A stretch of 64,000 nt of DNA from DASVFB01 sp963766345 (GTDB lineage Bacteria; Actinomycetota; Thermoleophilia; Gaiellales; Gaiellaceae), in the NCBI GenBank assembly GCA_963766345.1, contig CAVXZL010000011.1:186001-250000 (forward strand). Reading direction: 5' to 3'. Under the pieces are notes generated by a model, which saw only the letters and a program-made list of their open reading frames with translations, did not search any database and was not told the origin of the DNA. Positions 9,486 to 19,281 of the stretch are shown here, piece by piece (position 1 is the first letter of the stretch; every line of letters starts with the position of its first letter). Made by a program: the position numbers and the translations under genes.

Positions 9486-10289
9486 CTACGAAGCGAGCTG
9501 CTCAGCCTTGCGATCGGGTAGCTCCCCGATGGCGAAGGGGTCGACGGGCACGAGGAGCACGGGCAGTGGGCTCCTGGCGAGGACCTCGCGCACGACGGCT
9601 GCACGTCCCTGATCGAGCTGCTGCGACCAGCCGAGCGCGACCATGTCGGCTCCGGCATCGCGCGCGACGCGAACTGCTTGATCACCCGGCACACCGACGC
9701 GTGTCTCGAGCTCCACCAGCTCAGGATGGGGACAGTGGCGCCTGAGGAACTCTTGCGCCCAGGCTTCTGACTCGTACTGCGGCTGATCGCTGAACAGCGG
9801 GAGGTCCGCGATCTCGTGCACGTGGAGCGCGACCACGTCCACCTTCGCGCGGCACGCCAACCGGACAGTTGCTGCGAGCGCGTCGGCGGTTGCGCGCGTT
9901 CCATCGAACGGAACGAGGATCCGGCGCAGAACGACCGGGAGCGGCACCTCGGGCGGAACCACGAGGAGTGGCTTGTGGAGCGAGCGTGCGAGCTCGAGCG
10001 CGACGTGACCGGCCGGCCGGCGACCCGCGTGGCTCGCACGCGCACCGAGCACCATCTGCACGACGTCTGCGTCCTCCGCGGCCTCGATGAGTCCGCGCAC
10101 GCCGCTCGTGCTCGTCTCGCGAAGCAAGACGCCTTCGGCCTCGGCCGCGGCAAGCGCGGTCCGGTAGCCGTCCTCGCGGGCGTGCACGGCTTCGACTTCG
10201 ATGCCGAGCAAGCCGGCAACGGCGACCGCAGCCGAGAGCACGGGCCGAGCGGCTGCACTGTTGTCGATCGCTGCGAGCACCTTGTCCAT
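9486..10289 (-). CDS. Universal stress protein, tandem USP domains
   Basis: 267 aa beginning MDKVLAAIDNSAAARPVL. The first USP domain covers about residues 1-115, ending in the second strand LLVVPPEV. The second starts RRILVPFDGTRATADAL and ends VLLVPVDPF. The usual G-2x-G-9x-G ATP loop is poorly kept in both halves, so nucleotide binding is uncertain. Its ATG overlaps the TGA of the GH65 gene (TGATG), so the two are translationally coupled. A short lysine-containing tail (DRKAEQLAS) follows. Confidence 0.85.
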   Translation of the reverse strand: MDKVLAAIDNSAAARPVLSAAVAVAGLLGIEVEAVHAREDGYRTALAAAEAEGVLLRETSTSGVRGLIEAAEDADVVQMVLGARASHAGRRPAGHVALELARSLHKPLLVVPPEVPLPVVLRRILVPFDGTRATADALAATVRLACRAKVDVVALHVHEIADLPLFSDQPQYESEAWAQEFLRRHCPHPELVELETRVGVPGDQAVRVARDAGADMVALGWSQQLDQGRAAVVREVLARSPLPVLLVPVDPFAIGELPDRKAEQLAS

Positions 10290-12817
10290 CACTTGACCTC
10301 CTCCCAGCTCGTCCCTCGGCGAGCTATGCGAACGACATGAGCCGCAGGAACGAAGACGGGCAGACGACGCGCCCCGACGAGCGCGCGCAGGGGCGCCTCC
10401 GCCGCGAGCACCAACACGTCGGGCTCGATCCGAACGGTCAACGGGACGTCGCGGAACCGGACTCGAAGCTCGAGCGAGCCCCAGGCCTCGGGCAGTCGCG
10501 GGTCGATACACAGCGAGTCCAGATCCGGCTTGAGCCCGGCGAAGCCGAATGCCAGCGCCTGCCACACGCTTCCCATCGCGGCGGTGTGAAGCCCCGACGC
10601 CGTCGTCTGGGTCAGATCGCCGAGGTCGATGCCGCTCGTCAGCCGTAGCGCGTCGACGGCGCGCTCGAGCATCCCCGCGCGGGCGAAGAGGCTCGCGTGG
10701 ACGCCCGGCGACAGCGAGCTGGCGTGCGCCGTGCGCGGCTCGTAGAACTCGAGGTTCGGGGCAAGTGAGCTCGCCTCGACCTCGTCGGGGACGAGGTGGT
10801 GCAGCATCAGCACGTCGGCCTGCTTCAAGACCTGCGAGCCGTGCAGACGCTCGCGGCCGAGCAACAGCTCGGCGACGACCGGCCGGCGCGGAGCGATGTC
10901 CTCGATCACGAGCGGCTCCAACCCGAAGTAGCCGGCGAACTGTTCGTACAGACCGGTTCGCTCGTCGTAGCCGTCGACGAGCGCGTCTGCGAGCTCCAGC
11001 CAGGAAGCACGCTCGCGCTCGTCGAGACCGGAGAGCGTGGCGGCGCGGCGCAGGTTCCAGCGTGCCATCACGTTCGTGAACGCGTTGTCGTCGACGGCCT
11101 CGTGATACTCGTCCGGGCCGATCACGCCGTCGATGTGTCCCCGGCCGCGGGCGTCGACGCGGATGCGTGACGCCCAGTAGCGCGCCGTCTCGACGAAGAG
11201 GTCGCGACCCGGCCCGCGCAGGAACTCCTCGTCACCGGTCCAGTCGAGATAGCAAGCCGCCCCCCACGCGACATCGGCGACGATGTGCTCCTCGAGCTCG
11301 CCCGTCCTGATCGGGACGACCTCCCCGCTGCGAAGGTGCGCGTGTGACGGCGTCACCTCGCGCCCGGTCCGTGCGGATTCCCACGGGAAGCGCGCGCCGG
11401 CCCGGCCGAGTGCGCGCGCCGCGGCGCGCGCGGCCGGCAGCCGGCGCACCCGGTACTCGAGCAGCGTGCGCGCGGCTTCCGGGCGAGTCGCTGCGAGAAA
11501 CGGCAGGACGAAGACGTCGGTATCCCAGAAGACATGGCCGCGGTAGCCGGGCCCACTGACGCCGCGCGCCCCGAGGGCCGTCTCGCCGGCATCGCCGACG
11601 GAGGCCATCAGATGGAACAGAGCGAACCTGACGTCACGCTGAAGCTGCGGATCCCCTTCGATGCGCACGTCGGCTGCGCTCCAGCGCCGGCCCCACTCAC
11701 GCCGGTGCTCACGCAGGAGCCGCTCGAAACCCGCCTCCTCCGCCTCCTGCAACTTGCCGACCGCAGCGGCCGGCTCGGGGAGCCGACTCGGATCGCACGC
11801 GTACGCGGCCATGCGCTCGAGCCGCACGGGCCGACTCCCCCGAGTCGTCTGAGCGGCAGCGGCGACCACGCCGCCGGACTTGGCGGCGACAGACATCCAG
11901 TCGTGCCCCGCGGTCCGGCCGCTGCGCACCCGCTTCCGCGGCGGCGGGATCAGCAGTGGTGGAGCTCCGGACCGTCGCGCATCGCCCCGCACCTCCGCGC
12001 GAAGCAGGGCGGTTCCCGGGTGCGCGACGCTCGAGAAGCGAACGCTGCGCAACCGATCACCGTCCTCCTCGAACAGGAGGCCCGTGCGCAGGTCGAGCAC
12101 GCGCGAGAGCGTTTGCTGCGGCTGTCCTTCTTCGTCGAGGCGGCTCCAGACAGGACAGCTGAGGAGATGGCTCTGCGCGCCCTCGTCGTCGTAGACGCCC
12201 GCGGCGAGCACCCGCGGGCTCGTGACCGTGTCGCCGACGAGCGGCGCCCCGCCGGTCCCGATACAGCCGTCCGCGAGCGTGAGTTGCGCCTCGTGCACGC
12301 GCTCGAGCGTCCGGTCGAAGCCTTCCACCGCGACGACCCACTCCGGATTCGCGTCGGGTCGAGGAAGCTCACCGCGCCGGTGCCGCCGGGCCTGATCCTC
12401 GAGCAGCGCCGTGAAGCCATCGATCCCGCCGTCGACGGTCAGGACCTCATGCGGCGCGATGCCCTCGCGGCGCAACTGCTCGAGGATCCAGCCCGCGGCG
12501 TCCGGGAAGCCGGTGCGACGCTCGAGGAGACGAACACCGTTCTCGTCCACGACGATCACCTCCAACCCGGGGTCGACGCAGAGGTAGAGCCGGCCGGGCC
12601 CCTTCGGGCGAGCGCGTAACCACCGGTCGACCTTGTCGACGTCCGTGCCGCGGATCACCGCGACGTCGATACCGATCGCGCAGGCGCCCTCGATCGCCGC
12701 TTTGAGCGCACTCGTGTCGGATGCGACCGCGACCGGCCCGTCGAAGACAAGCGCCTCGAATCGACGGTCGATGCGCGAGTCCCGAGCCGGCGACGGGAGT
12801 GGGATCGCCGACGCCAC
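10289..12817 (-). CDS. GH65-family glycoside phosphorylase/hydrolase with degenerate HAD-like N-terminus
   Basis: 842 aa. Residues about 200-800 form a GH65 (maltose/trehalose/kojibiose phosphorylase) enzyme: GYRGHVFWDTDVFVLPF, then IDGVIGPDEYHEAVDDNAF with catalytic Glu570, and KQADVLMLHHL. The first ~190 residues resemble the HAD phosphatase module that precedes GH65 in some actinobacteria (AVIRGTDVDKVDRWLRARP, GPGRLYLC). The DxDGT motif is replaced by FDGPVAVAS, so that part should not be a phosphatase. GTG start 6 nt after the preceding stop; no signal peptide. It probably acts on a cytosolic alpha-disaccharide. First enzyme of an operon with stress proteins. Confidence 0.85.
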   Translation of the reverse strand: MASAIPLPSPARDSRIDRRFEALVFDGPVAVASDTSALKAAIEGACAIGIDVAVIRGTDVDKVDRWLRARPKGPGRLYLCVDPGLEVIVVDENGVRLLERRTGFPDAAGWILEQLRREGIAPHEVLTVDGGIDGFTALLEDQARRHRRGELPRPDANPEWVVAVEGFDRTLERVHEAQLTLADGCIGTGGAPLVGDTVTSPRVLAAGVYDDEGAQSHLLSCPVWSRLDEEGQPQQTLSRVLDLRTGLLFEEDGDRLRSVRFSSVAHPGTALLRAEVRGDARRSGAPPLLIPPPRKRVRSGRTAGHDWMSVAAKSGGVVAAAAQTTRGSRPVRLERMAAYACDPSRLPEPAAAVGKLQEAEEAGFERLLREHRREWGRRWSAADVRIEGDPQLQRDVRFALFHLMASVGDAGETALGARGVSGPGYRGHVFWDTDVFVLPFLAATRPEAARTLLEYRVRRLPAARAAARALGRAGARFPWESARTGREVTPSHAHLRSGEVVPIRTGELEEHIVADVAWGAACYLDWTGDEEFLRGPGRDLFVETARYWASRIRVDARGRGHIDGVIGPDEYHEAVDDNAFTNVMARWNLRRAATLSGLDERERASWLELADALVDGYDERTGLYEQFAGYFGLEPLVIEDIAPRRPVVAELLLGRERLHGSQVLKQADVLMLHHLVPDEVEASSLAPNLEFYEPRTAHASSLSPGVHASLFARAGMLERAVDALRLTSGIDLGDLTQTTASGLHTAAMGSVWQALAFGFAGLKPDLDSLCIDPRLPEAWGSLELRVRFRDVPLTVRIEPDVLVLAAEAPLRALVGARRLPVFVPAAHVVRIARRGTSWEEVK

Positions 12818-12823
12818 GCTCGC

Positions 12824-13141
12824 TCAGCCGGCCTGCTCGGCGCTGTGCCGCGCCCAGGAAAACACCTCGCGGGCGATCCGCGGCGGACCATCGACGAGGG
12901 GGCGCCACGTTTCCATCGCCTCGGCCAGCATCCAGTGGAACGGCTCGTCGACAAGGGCGTCGACCAGCCACTCGACCTGGTGCGCCTCGAAGACGAACAT
13001 GACCTCGGTCGCCGACAGGAAGACGGTGTGGCGCTCGAAGCCACTCGCTTCGGGATCGAACGGCGGGCCGGCCGAGATCAGTTCCGCCGCGCGGGTCTCA
13101 GCACCCGGCTTGAGCCTCACGATGATCGCTACACGCTCCAA
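12824..13141 (-). CDS. Small ABM-like hypothetical protein (105 aa)
   Basis: TTG start chosen because GGGAGAAG lies just upstream and the reading MERVAIIVRLKPGAETRAAEL is a natural beginning. The pattern (strand IIVRLKPG, helix, HTVFLSATEVMFVFEA, helix) suggests a ferredoxin-like dimeric alpha/beta barrel of the ABM kind. No catalytic residues can be assigned. It leads the minus-strand operon and ends 6 nt before the GH65 start. Confidence 0.6.
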   Translation of the reverse strand: MERVAIIVRLKPGAETRAAELISAGPPFDPEASGFERHTVFLSATEVMFVFEAHQVEWLVDALVDEPFHWMLAEAMETWRPLVDGPPRIAREVFSWARHSAEQAG

Positions 13142-13317
13142 TGACTTCTCCCTCCTGGGGAACTGCGCGACCCGACGCGCACGCCAAGCACGTTCGACGA
13201 TACGCGTCGCGGGCGAATCGTGGCACCCGCCCGGCCACACGCCATCGGTAATCACCCTGCGCCGCGTCTCGGCATTTCCCGGATGCGGGGCACACCGACG
13301 GGCGCGACGATCCGTGC

Positions 13318-14728
13318 GTGGCACCGCCGCCCTTCAAGATCAAGGTCGTCGAGCCGATCGCGCTCCCGCCGGAGTCGAAACGGCACGCGGCTCTCGAGCG
13401 CGCGGGCTACAACACCTTTCTGCTCCGCTCTGAAGACGTCTTCATCGACCTCCTGACGGACAGCGGCACGTCGGCGCTTTCGCAGGAGCAGCGTGCGGCG
13501 ATGGAGCTCGGCGACGAGTCGTACGCCGGCTCGCGCAGCTTCTATCCGCCTGGAGGAGGCAGCGTGGGAGGCGTACGGCTACAAGCATCTGATCCCCACG
13601 CATCAGGGGCGCGGCGCCGAGCACCTGCTGGCGAAGCTACTCGTCCACCCCGGCAGGCTCGTTCCCTCCAACCTCTACTTCACGACGTCGCGGGCGCACG
13701 TCGAGCTCGCGGGCGGAACGTGGGTCGACGTCGCGATTCCAGAGGCGAGCGACGCGCAGTCTGTGCATACGTTCAAGGGCAACGTCGACCTGCTCAAGCT
13801 GGAGAACGTGCTCGCCGCCGCCGCGGAACGCGTCGCGTTCGTGCGCGTCGAGGCATGCCTGAACATGGCGGGCGGCCAGCCGTTCTCGCTGGCGAACCTC
13901 GGTGCCGTGCGCGAGCTCACCAGGGTGTACGGCGTCCCGCTGATTCTTGACGCGACGCGCATCTCCGAGAACGCGCTGTTCGTCAAGGACCGCGAGCCGG
14001 AGCACGCGCGGCGGCCGCTGCCCGAGCTGATCCGCGAGATCACATCGCTGTCGGACGGCGCGATCTTCTCCTCCAAGAAGGACCACTTCGTCCCGATCGG
14101 GGGAATGCTCTGTCTGAACGACGACCGGCTTGCACAGCGTGCGCGCGAACTGGTCGTCGTCTACGAAGGCTTCCCGCACTACGGCGGCCTCGCCGGTCAC
14201 GACATGGAAGCGCTCGCGCAGGGCATTCGCGAGTCGACCGACGAGGCGCTGATCCGCCATTACGTCGGGCAGAGCGCCTTCCTCGGCGAGCTGCTCCAGC
14301 AGAGCGGCGTGCCGATCGTCGTGCCGGTCGGCGCGCACGCGGTCTTCCTCGACGCAAAGCGGTTCCTCCCGCATCTGCCGCAGGAGCAGTTCCCCGCGCA
14401 GGCGCTGGCCGCGGCGCTGTACCTCGAGGGCGGCGTGCGGACGATGGAGCGTGGGATCGTCTCCGGCCAGCACGGCGACGAGCCCTACGACGGGCTCGAG
14501 CTCGTGCGGCTGACGATTCCGCGTCGCGTCTACACGGAGGAGCACCTGCGCTACGTCGCCGACGTCGTCGTCTCCGTGCTTGGCCGACGTGACGATGTTC
14601 CCGGCCTGTGCATGACGTACGCGCCGGCGGAGCTGCGCTTCTTCCAGGCGCGGTTCGAGCCGCGCGGACGATTCTTCTCGGCCGTCCGAGACTCGCATTC
14701 CGTGAATGCCACGATGACCCGCAGGTGA
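13318..14728 (+). CDS. Tryptophanase/tyrosine phenol-lyase family (frameshifted)
   Basis: PLP-dependent beta-eliminating lyase that would cleave an aromatic amino acid to the free ring compound, pyruvate and ammonia. The N-terminal part (FIDLLTDSGTSALS, YAGSRSFY) is in frame 1. From RLEEAAWEAYGYKHLIPTHQGRGAEHLL the gene continues in frame 2 through ILDATRISENALF, SSKKDHFVPIGGML with the Schiff-base Lys, and GGVRTMERG. A single extra base at about 13545-13547 separates them. Apart from this the gene is full length (about 470 aa). Tryptophan versus tyrosine specificity cannot be told here. GTG start. Confidence 0.85.
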
Positions 14729-14753
14729 ACGCGCGCGTAGCGTAGGACGTGCA

Positions 14754-15608
14754 ATGTTCCGCAGCGCTGTCGTCCTGGCGTTGACGCTCCTCGTTGCGCC
14801 CGCGGCCGCCGTGCGACGTGCCGCGACCGACGCGATCGCCGCCGGCAGCGCGAGTGGAGCCCTCGTCCTCGTCGATCCTGCCGGCCACCGGCTCGCCACG
14901 CTGACGGCGCATCGCGGGTGGGTCGACACCGATCCGGCTTGGTCTCCGGACGGAAAGCGCCTAGCGTTCACGCGCACCAAGAACGAGTACAAGTCGTTTC
15001 AGGTGTACGTCATGCGCGCCGACGGTGGCGGCGTCCGCCGTCTCACCAACGGTCGCTTCGACGAGCGACCTGCGTGGTCTCCAGACGGACGCTGGATCGC
15101 TTACCAGTCGACGACGGGCATCCGCCTCGTCCGTCCCGACGGCACCGGGACGCGGCTCGTCCCGAACACCGACGGCGCGAGCCGTCCGTCCTGGACGCCG
15201 CAGCGGCGACTCTCGTTCTCGTGGCACGAGGAGGTCGCCCAGGACCGGCCCGCGTCTTGTAAGCAAGCCGTGAGTCTCTGCGGCTGGATCGTCACGGCAC
15301 GGCTCGACGGCCGCGACCACCGACCGGTCGTGCGCGGACGCGACGGGCACTGGTCACCTGACGGGCGGACGGTCGTCTTCACGCTCGCTGATGGAGGAGT
15401 CGCGGTTTCATCGGGAGGCACACGCGCGCGTCTGCTGGCTCGCGGGCACGAGGCCGACTGGTCAGCCGACGGGCGGCAGATCGTGTACACGCGGATGGGT
15501 GCAACGCCGACACAGGACGGGATTTGGCTCATCTCACGTGACGGCAGCGGCGCGCACCGGATCATGAGCGGCGCCTCGCGAGCCGCCTGGCAACCTTCCG
15601 CGCCGTAG
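14754..15608 (+). CDS. Secreted TolB-like beta-propeller protein
   Basis: 284 aa with a Sec signal peptide (MFRSAVVLALTLLVAPAAA). At least four PD40/TolB-type repeats carry the WSPDG core: DPAWSPDGKRLAFTR, RPAWSPDGRWIAYQS, GHWSPDGRTVVFT and ADWSADGRQIVYT. The family forms propellers that usually mediate protein-protein contacts. Two Cys (SCKQAVSLC) could form a disulfide outside the cell. It follows the lyase by 25 bp and may be cotranscribed with it; no functional link is evident. Confidence 0.78.
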   Translation: MFRSAVVLALTLLVAPAAAVRRAATDAIAAGSASGALVLVDPAGHRLATLTAHRGWVDTDPAWSPDGKRLAFTRTKNEYKSFQVYVMRADGGGVRRLTNGRFDERPAWSPDGRWIAYQSTTGIRLVRPDGTGTRLVPNTDGASRPSWTPQRRLSFSWHEEVAQDRPASCKQAVSLCGWIVTARLDGRDHRPVVRGRDGHWSPDGRTVVFTLADGGVAVSSGGTRARLLARGHEADWSADGRQIVYTRMGATPTQDGIWLISRDGSGAHRIMSGASRAAWQPSAP

Positions 15609-15786
15609 CTGTCCGGATCAGCGAAATTCCCCGACGCGTACGCGGGTCGCCCAGGGCGAAGCTTCTGAGGCGCTAAGCGCGGATCGCGAGTAGGACGAAG
15701 CTCCACCGCGAAGACCTGAGGAAGAACCCACCGAACGGTCTCCGAGGCGAAGGGGACGAAAGCGACACCGGCTCGAGAAGGTCATT

Positions 15787-15810
15787 CGGGGCCCGCGAAA
15801 GCGGGCCCCG
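15787..15810. terminator. Strong hairpin with GAAA loop
   Basis: 10-bp stem CGGGGCCCGC/GCGGGCCCCG closed by a GAAA tetraloop, 178 nt downstream of the propeller gene. It separates that gene from the next small open frame. No T-run. Confidence 0.5.
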
Positions 15811-15830
15811 GTTACTGAACGAAGGTCGGA

Positions 15831-15983
15831 ATGGTCCCCGGCAATGCACTCACGATCGTCGGATCGGCGCTCGCACTGACGGTGCTCACGGAGAGAGCAT
15901 GCGTTGCTGTGTGCGCCACGCTGGTGCCGTTCGTCCTGACCGTCGTGTTCATCACTGCCGAGTTGGTCATTGGGCACGATTGA
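15831..15983 (+). CDS. Possible small hydrophobic protein (50 aa)
   Basis: The ATG opens MVPGNALTIVGSALAL; two hydrophobic stretches (about residues 6-17 and 26-46) end at LVIGHD. A weak purine-rich site (GAAGGTCGGA) precedes it. Composition is that of a membrane peptide, but there is no recognised family and the region is otherwise poor in genes, so this is tentative. Confidence 0.3.
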   Translation: MVPGNALTIVGSALALTVLTERACVAVCATLVPFVLTVVFITAELVIGHD

Positions 15984-16124
15984 AAGCGTCCGCGGCGACC
16001 GACGCCGAGGCAAAGGCCTGTTACTCAGCTCACGACGCCGCCGGCTCGGCGGCAACGCCGCGCGCGATGAGCGTCACCGGCGGAGCGGGTTCGGCTTCTG
16101 GATTCGCGCCGGCGCGCTCGACTC

Positions 16125-16523
16125 TCAAGGAGTTGCTTGCCCGGCTGGCACTCCAATCACGGTGTCAGTCCACGAATACGAAGCTGCGTTCGGCTGTGGG
16201 ACGTTCGATGCCCACCACGCCAAATGACGCTTCGGGCCGAAGCACAGATGAACTTCGTACGGCAAGTGATACGCCCAACACAGTGCGTGAGGATTGTCCC
16301 GGATGATGGTTGCAGGTGTGCCGAGCAGCGCGCGCACATCGTCCGGTGTCATTGCGCCGCCCAGCTGTGCAACTGAGGTCGCGGCGACTTCTCCGTACGT
16401 CGGCCGTTCATCTCGTGCCTCACGGAGCGCCAAGACCGCGACTATCAAGGCCACGGATGCGAGAAGTACCGACGCGGACACCATGATCCTCGGCAGGTTC
16501 TGACGAACCCATCGCACGCGCAT
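16125..16523 (-). CDS. Single-pass membrane-anchored hypothetical protein
   Basis: 132 aa. After a basic start (MRVRWVRQNLPR) comes one membrane segment (IMVSASVLLASVALIVAVLAL). An exported domain then contains MTPDDVRALLGTPATIIRD, similar in pattern to the short 'VxxLLGxP' helix of SmpA/BamE-like lipoproteins. Conserved-looking Cys and His residues occur in ALCWAYHLPYEVHLCF. Function unknown. It ends the minus-strand pair that begins with the MFS transporter, starting 4 nt after the MFS stop on the window scale. Confidence 0.55.
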   Translation of the reverse strand: MRVRWVRQNLPRIMVSASVLLASVALIVAVLALREARDERPTYGEVAATSVAQLGGAMTPDDVRALLGTPATIIRDNPHALCWAYHLPYEVHLCFGPKRHLAWWASNVPQPNAASYSWTDTVIGVPAGQATP

Positions 16524-16526
16524 AGC

Positions 16527-17852
16527 CTAATTGCTGGCAGATGACGCACGGTTGCGCGAGCGTCGCGCTATGACACGCGACAGCTGCCGTCTCAATCTGC
16601 GCACTCGAGGATGTAGACGCCTGACGCGGCTCGCGACGGCAGCGGTCATAACACGGCGCGTCGTCTCGACGACTAATTGCCTCGGGCGAAGCACGCCTGC
16701 GGCCAACGCGATGACTCCTACGAGGGAGGCGACGACGCAGAATGACGTCGTGAGCGACGACGCCGAGGCGATGCCGCCGATCACCCCCGGTGCGACGAGG
16801 CCGCTTGCGTACGCGACGACGGCGACGCCGGCAATGCTACGCGCGGGATGGGCGCCCACGCGCCCGGCCGCCGCGAACACGAGCGGGACGACGACGGCGA
16901 GGCCGATCCCGAGCAGCGCGAAGCCGAGGAGGCCGACCAAAAGGCCGGGCGCCAGCACGACCGCGATGGCGCCGACGAAGGCGCACGCGCCTGAGATACG
17001 GACGGTACGGACTGAGCCCAGCCTGCGGATCACACGGTCGCCCATGAGTCTGACCGTCGCCATCGCCACGGCGAACGCCGAGACCGCGAGCGCTGCGACG
17101 CTGGCCGACCCGCCGAGCTCGTTGCGGATATAGAACGCCGACCAGTCGGTCCCGGCCTGCTCGCCGAAGACGGCGCATAGGCCGACGAGCCCGATCAGGA
17201 GGACGGGCCGGGTCGGGAGCGCGAAGTGCGGCGGCGCAGGCGCATCGGTCGTCGTCGGGTCCTCGATCAGCAGCTGCACGACTGCGGCGCCGACCGCAGC
17301 GAGGACGAGCGCCTCGACCGCGAACTGGACCCGGGTGTCGATGCCGGCGTGGGACGCGAGGGCCGAGACGGCCGACCCGACCAGGACGCCCACGCTCCAA
17401 AAGCCGTGCAGGCTCGACATCACCGACCGGCCGAACAGCTTCTCCACCAGAACGCCCTCCGCATTCATCGCCATGTCCGCGAGCCCCGCGACCGCGCCGA
17501 AGACGAGCAGGACGGCGCAGAGCGCCACGAGCGACGTCGGCAGCGCCGGCAGGACGAGGCACGCGCACCACGCAACGATCGTGGCCGTGACGAAGGGGCG
17601 GAGCGCGAAGCGGTGAGCGAGACGGCCAGAGAAGGGCATGGCGAGCAGGGCGCCGATCCCCGGCATAAGCAGCGCGATCCCGAGATGGCCAACGCCGACA
17701 CCGACGTGCGACGCGATCCACGGAATGCGGGCCGCGAAGCTGCCGGTGACGCATCCGTGCACGGCGAACACCACCGCCGTCCCGCGTCGCGCACGCCGGA
17801 CGTCGGGAGCGGCCGCGGCCCGATCCGATGTGGACGTCGCGGCCGCGATCAC
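16527..17852 (-). CDS. MFS transporter (YbjJ-like)
   Basis: 441 aa with about 12 membrane segments. The N-terminal stretch ARIPWIASHVGVGVGHLGIALL and PGIGALLAMPFSGRLAHRF, the MFS motif-A region, match the YbjJ/fucose-permease-like branch of the major facilitator superfamily. TDWSAFYIRNELGGSA marks the start of the second half. The C-terminal ~40 residues are strongly basic (RVRRLHPRVRRLRRQL), unusual for the family and probably cytosolic. Substrate unknown. Start set at the upstream Met (MIAAATSTSD). Confidence 0.82.
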   Translation of the reverse strand: MIAAATSTSDRAAAAPDVRRARRGTAVVFAVHGCVTGSFAARIPWIASHVGVGVGHLGIALLMPGIGALLAMPFSGRLAHRFALRPFVTATIVAWCACLVLPALPTSLVALCAVLLVFGAVAGLADMAMNAEGVLVEKLFGRSVMSSLHGFWSVGVLVGSAVSALASHAGIDTRVQFAVEALVLAAVGAAVVQLLIEDPTTTDAPAPPHFALPTRPVLLIGLVGLCAVFGEQAGTDWSAFYIRNELGGSASVAALAVSAFAVAMATVRLMGDRVIRRLGSVRTVRISGACAFVGAIAVVLAPGLLVGLLGFALLGIGLAVVVPLVFAAAGRVGAHPARSIAGVAVVAYASGLVAPGVIGGIASASSLTTSFCVVASLVGVIALAAGVLRPRQLVVETTRRVMTAAVASRVRRLHPRVRRLRRQLSRVIARRSRNRASSASN

Positions 17853-18031
17853 CGTCCGAGACTATCCAGCGCTGGTCGATACGGCTTGCCCGTGAGCGAT
17901 GAAGTCGGAGCACGACAACCAGATCGCAGCTCCGTGTCAGGCCTGGTCATGCACAAGGACCGCGGCCTGGGCCAGTGTTGCGCAATGCACCCTGAGCTTG
18001 GCACGGCCCGGTCTCCTCTAGGCTGTGGCCG

Positions 18032-18404
18032 GTGACGGAGCAGGCCGCCGCGACCCTCACCGTTCGATCTCTGACTCCGGAGACGTGGGACGCGTTCGCG
18101 GGCCTCGTGGAACGACACAACGGCGTGTGGGGCGGTTGTTGGTGTACGTGGTTCCACACCTTCCACGCGGAGAAGGAGTTCTCGTACGACGCCAATCGAG
18201 CACTCAAGGAGCACCCGTCAGCGCGAGCGCCGATCCGCGCCTGCTCGTCGACGGGGACGTCGCCGTGGGTGGTGCCAGTTCGGAAGCCCGGACGAGCTGA
18301 AGAACATCAAGCACCGCAAGGAGTACGAGGCCGAGCTCGACAGCCTGCCGGACTACCGTCTGACGTGCTTCTTCGTCGACAAGCGCTACCAGGCGGCGAA
18401 CTAA
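18032..18404 (+). pseudogene. GNAT-family acetyltransferase fragment
   Basis: Starts GTG (MTEQAAATLTVRSLTPETW) with the actinobacterial GNAT hallmark GVWGGCWCTWFH. Two single-base gaps shift the frame: near 18213-18220, where DPRLLVDGDVAVG continues in the next frame, and near 18269, where WCQFGSPDELKNI and LPDYRLTCFFVDKRY continue in the third. The frame stops just after KRYQAAN, where homologs enter the acetyl-CoA loop (R/Q-x-x-G-x-G/A). The catalytic half is therefore missing. A decayed gene rather than a mere sequencing slip is likely. Confidence 0.7.
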
Positions 18405-18430
18405 CCGGCGCCGGGCCGAACGTGCTCAGC

Positions 18431-18880
18431 TCACGACGCCGCTGGCTCGGCGGCAACGACGCGCGCGATGTCGAGCGTCGAGAGAACGCCTGCCGGCCGG
18501 TGGGTCAACGGGTCGATCACTGCGAGATGCGACGAGCCCGTCTCGGCCATCAACTGCGCCGCGCGCTCGAGAGGAGCATCGCTCGTGACGGTGACGAGCG
18601 GCGTTACCGCGCTGTCGCCGGCCGTTCGCGCGTCTATGTCTCCGAGTGACGCAGCGACGATATCGAGGTCCGAGACGATCGCCCAGAGCTCCGTCGTCTC
18701 GTCGTCTTCACGCCCGTAGTCGAAGACGAAGATCCCGTGGACGCTGTGGTCCGACATCAGTTGCGCCACTTTGCGCAACGGCGTCGTGGGGGCGCAGCTG
18801 ATGATGCCCGAGTGCATCTGTTCGTGCACCCTTGTCTCGCGATCGGGAACGGCGGTGCGGATGTCGCCGGTTGTGTTCAT
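18431..18880 (-). CDS. CBS-domain pair protein
   Basis: 149 aa from the ATG of MNTTGDIRT. Two CBS motifs form one Bateman module: SGIISCAPTTPLRKVAQLM with HGIFVFDYG, and TPLVTVTSDAPLERAAQLM with SHLAVIDPL. No attached enzymatic domain, so it is a stand-alone ligand sensor, probably of adenosyl nucleotides. The insertion GREDDETTELWAIV in the first CBS is longer than usual. A GTG at 18934 would add 18 residues with no conserved content. Confidence 0.85.
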   Translation of the reverse strand: MNTTGDIRTAVPDRETRVHEQMHSGIISCAPTTPLRKVAQLMSDHSVHGIFVFDYGREDDETTELWAIVSDLDIVAASLGDIDARTAGDSAVTPLVTVTSDAPLERAAQLMAETGSSHLAVIDPLTHRPAGVLSTLDIARVVAAEPAAS

Positions 18881-18946
18881 GGCCTGAGTATCGCCACGTG
18901 CGCCGAAACCGTCATCGGGCGTGCTGCTGACCACGACGTGGGGGAA

Positions 18947-19281
18947 CTACGGAGCCGCCGGGCCTGCGGACAGCGTCACGAAGTGAATGCCTTCGAGCCC
19001 TTCCAGGCTGAAGCCCTCTGCGGCGCCGTTCGCGACGTCGAGCACGAGTTGCGGGTTGTTCCACCGCTCGTCCTGCTCCGAGTCGATGTAGAACGCGGCG
19101 CCGGAGACGTCTCCGAGCAGCCGGTCGTCCGGACCGACGAGAAACGCGCCGGCGCGGAAGCAGATCGGGGAGCTGCCGTCGCAGCAGCCCCCCGATTGCA
19201 CGAGCATCAGCGGGCCGTACCGCTCCGTGAGCTGCTCGATCGCTCGAGTCGCCGCCGGCGTGGCCGTCACCCGCGTCTTCA

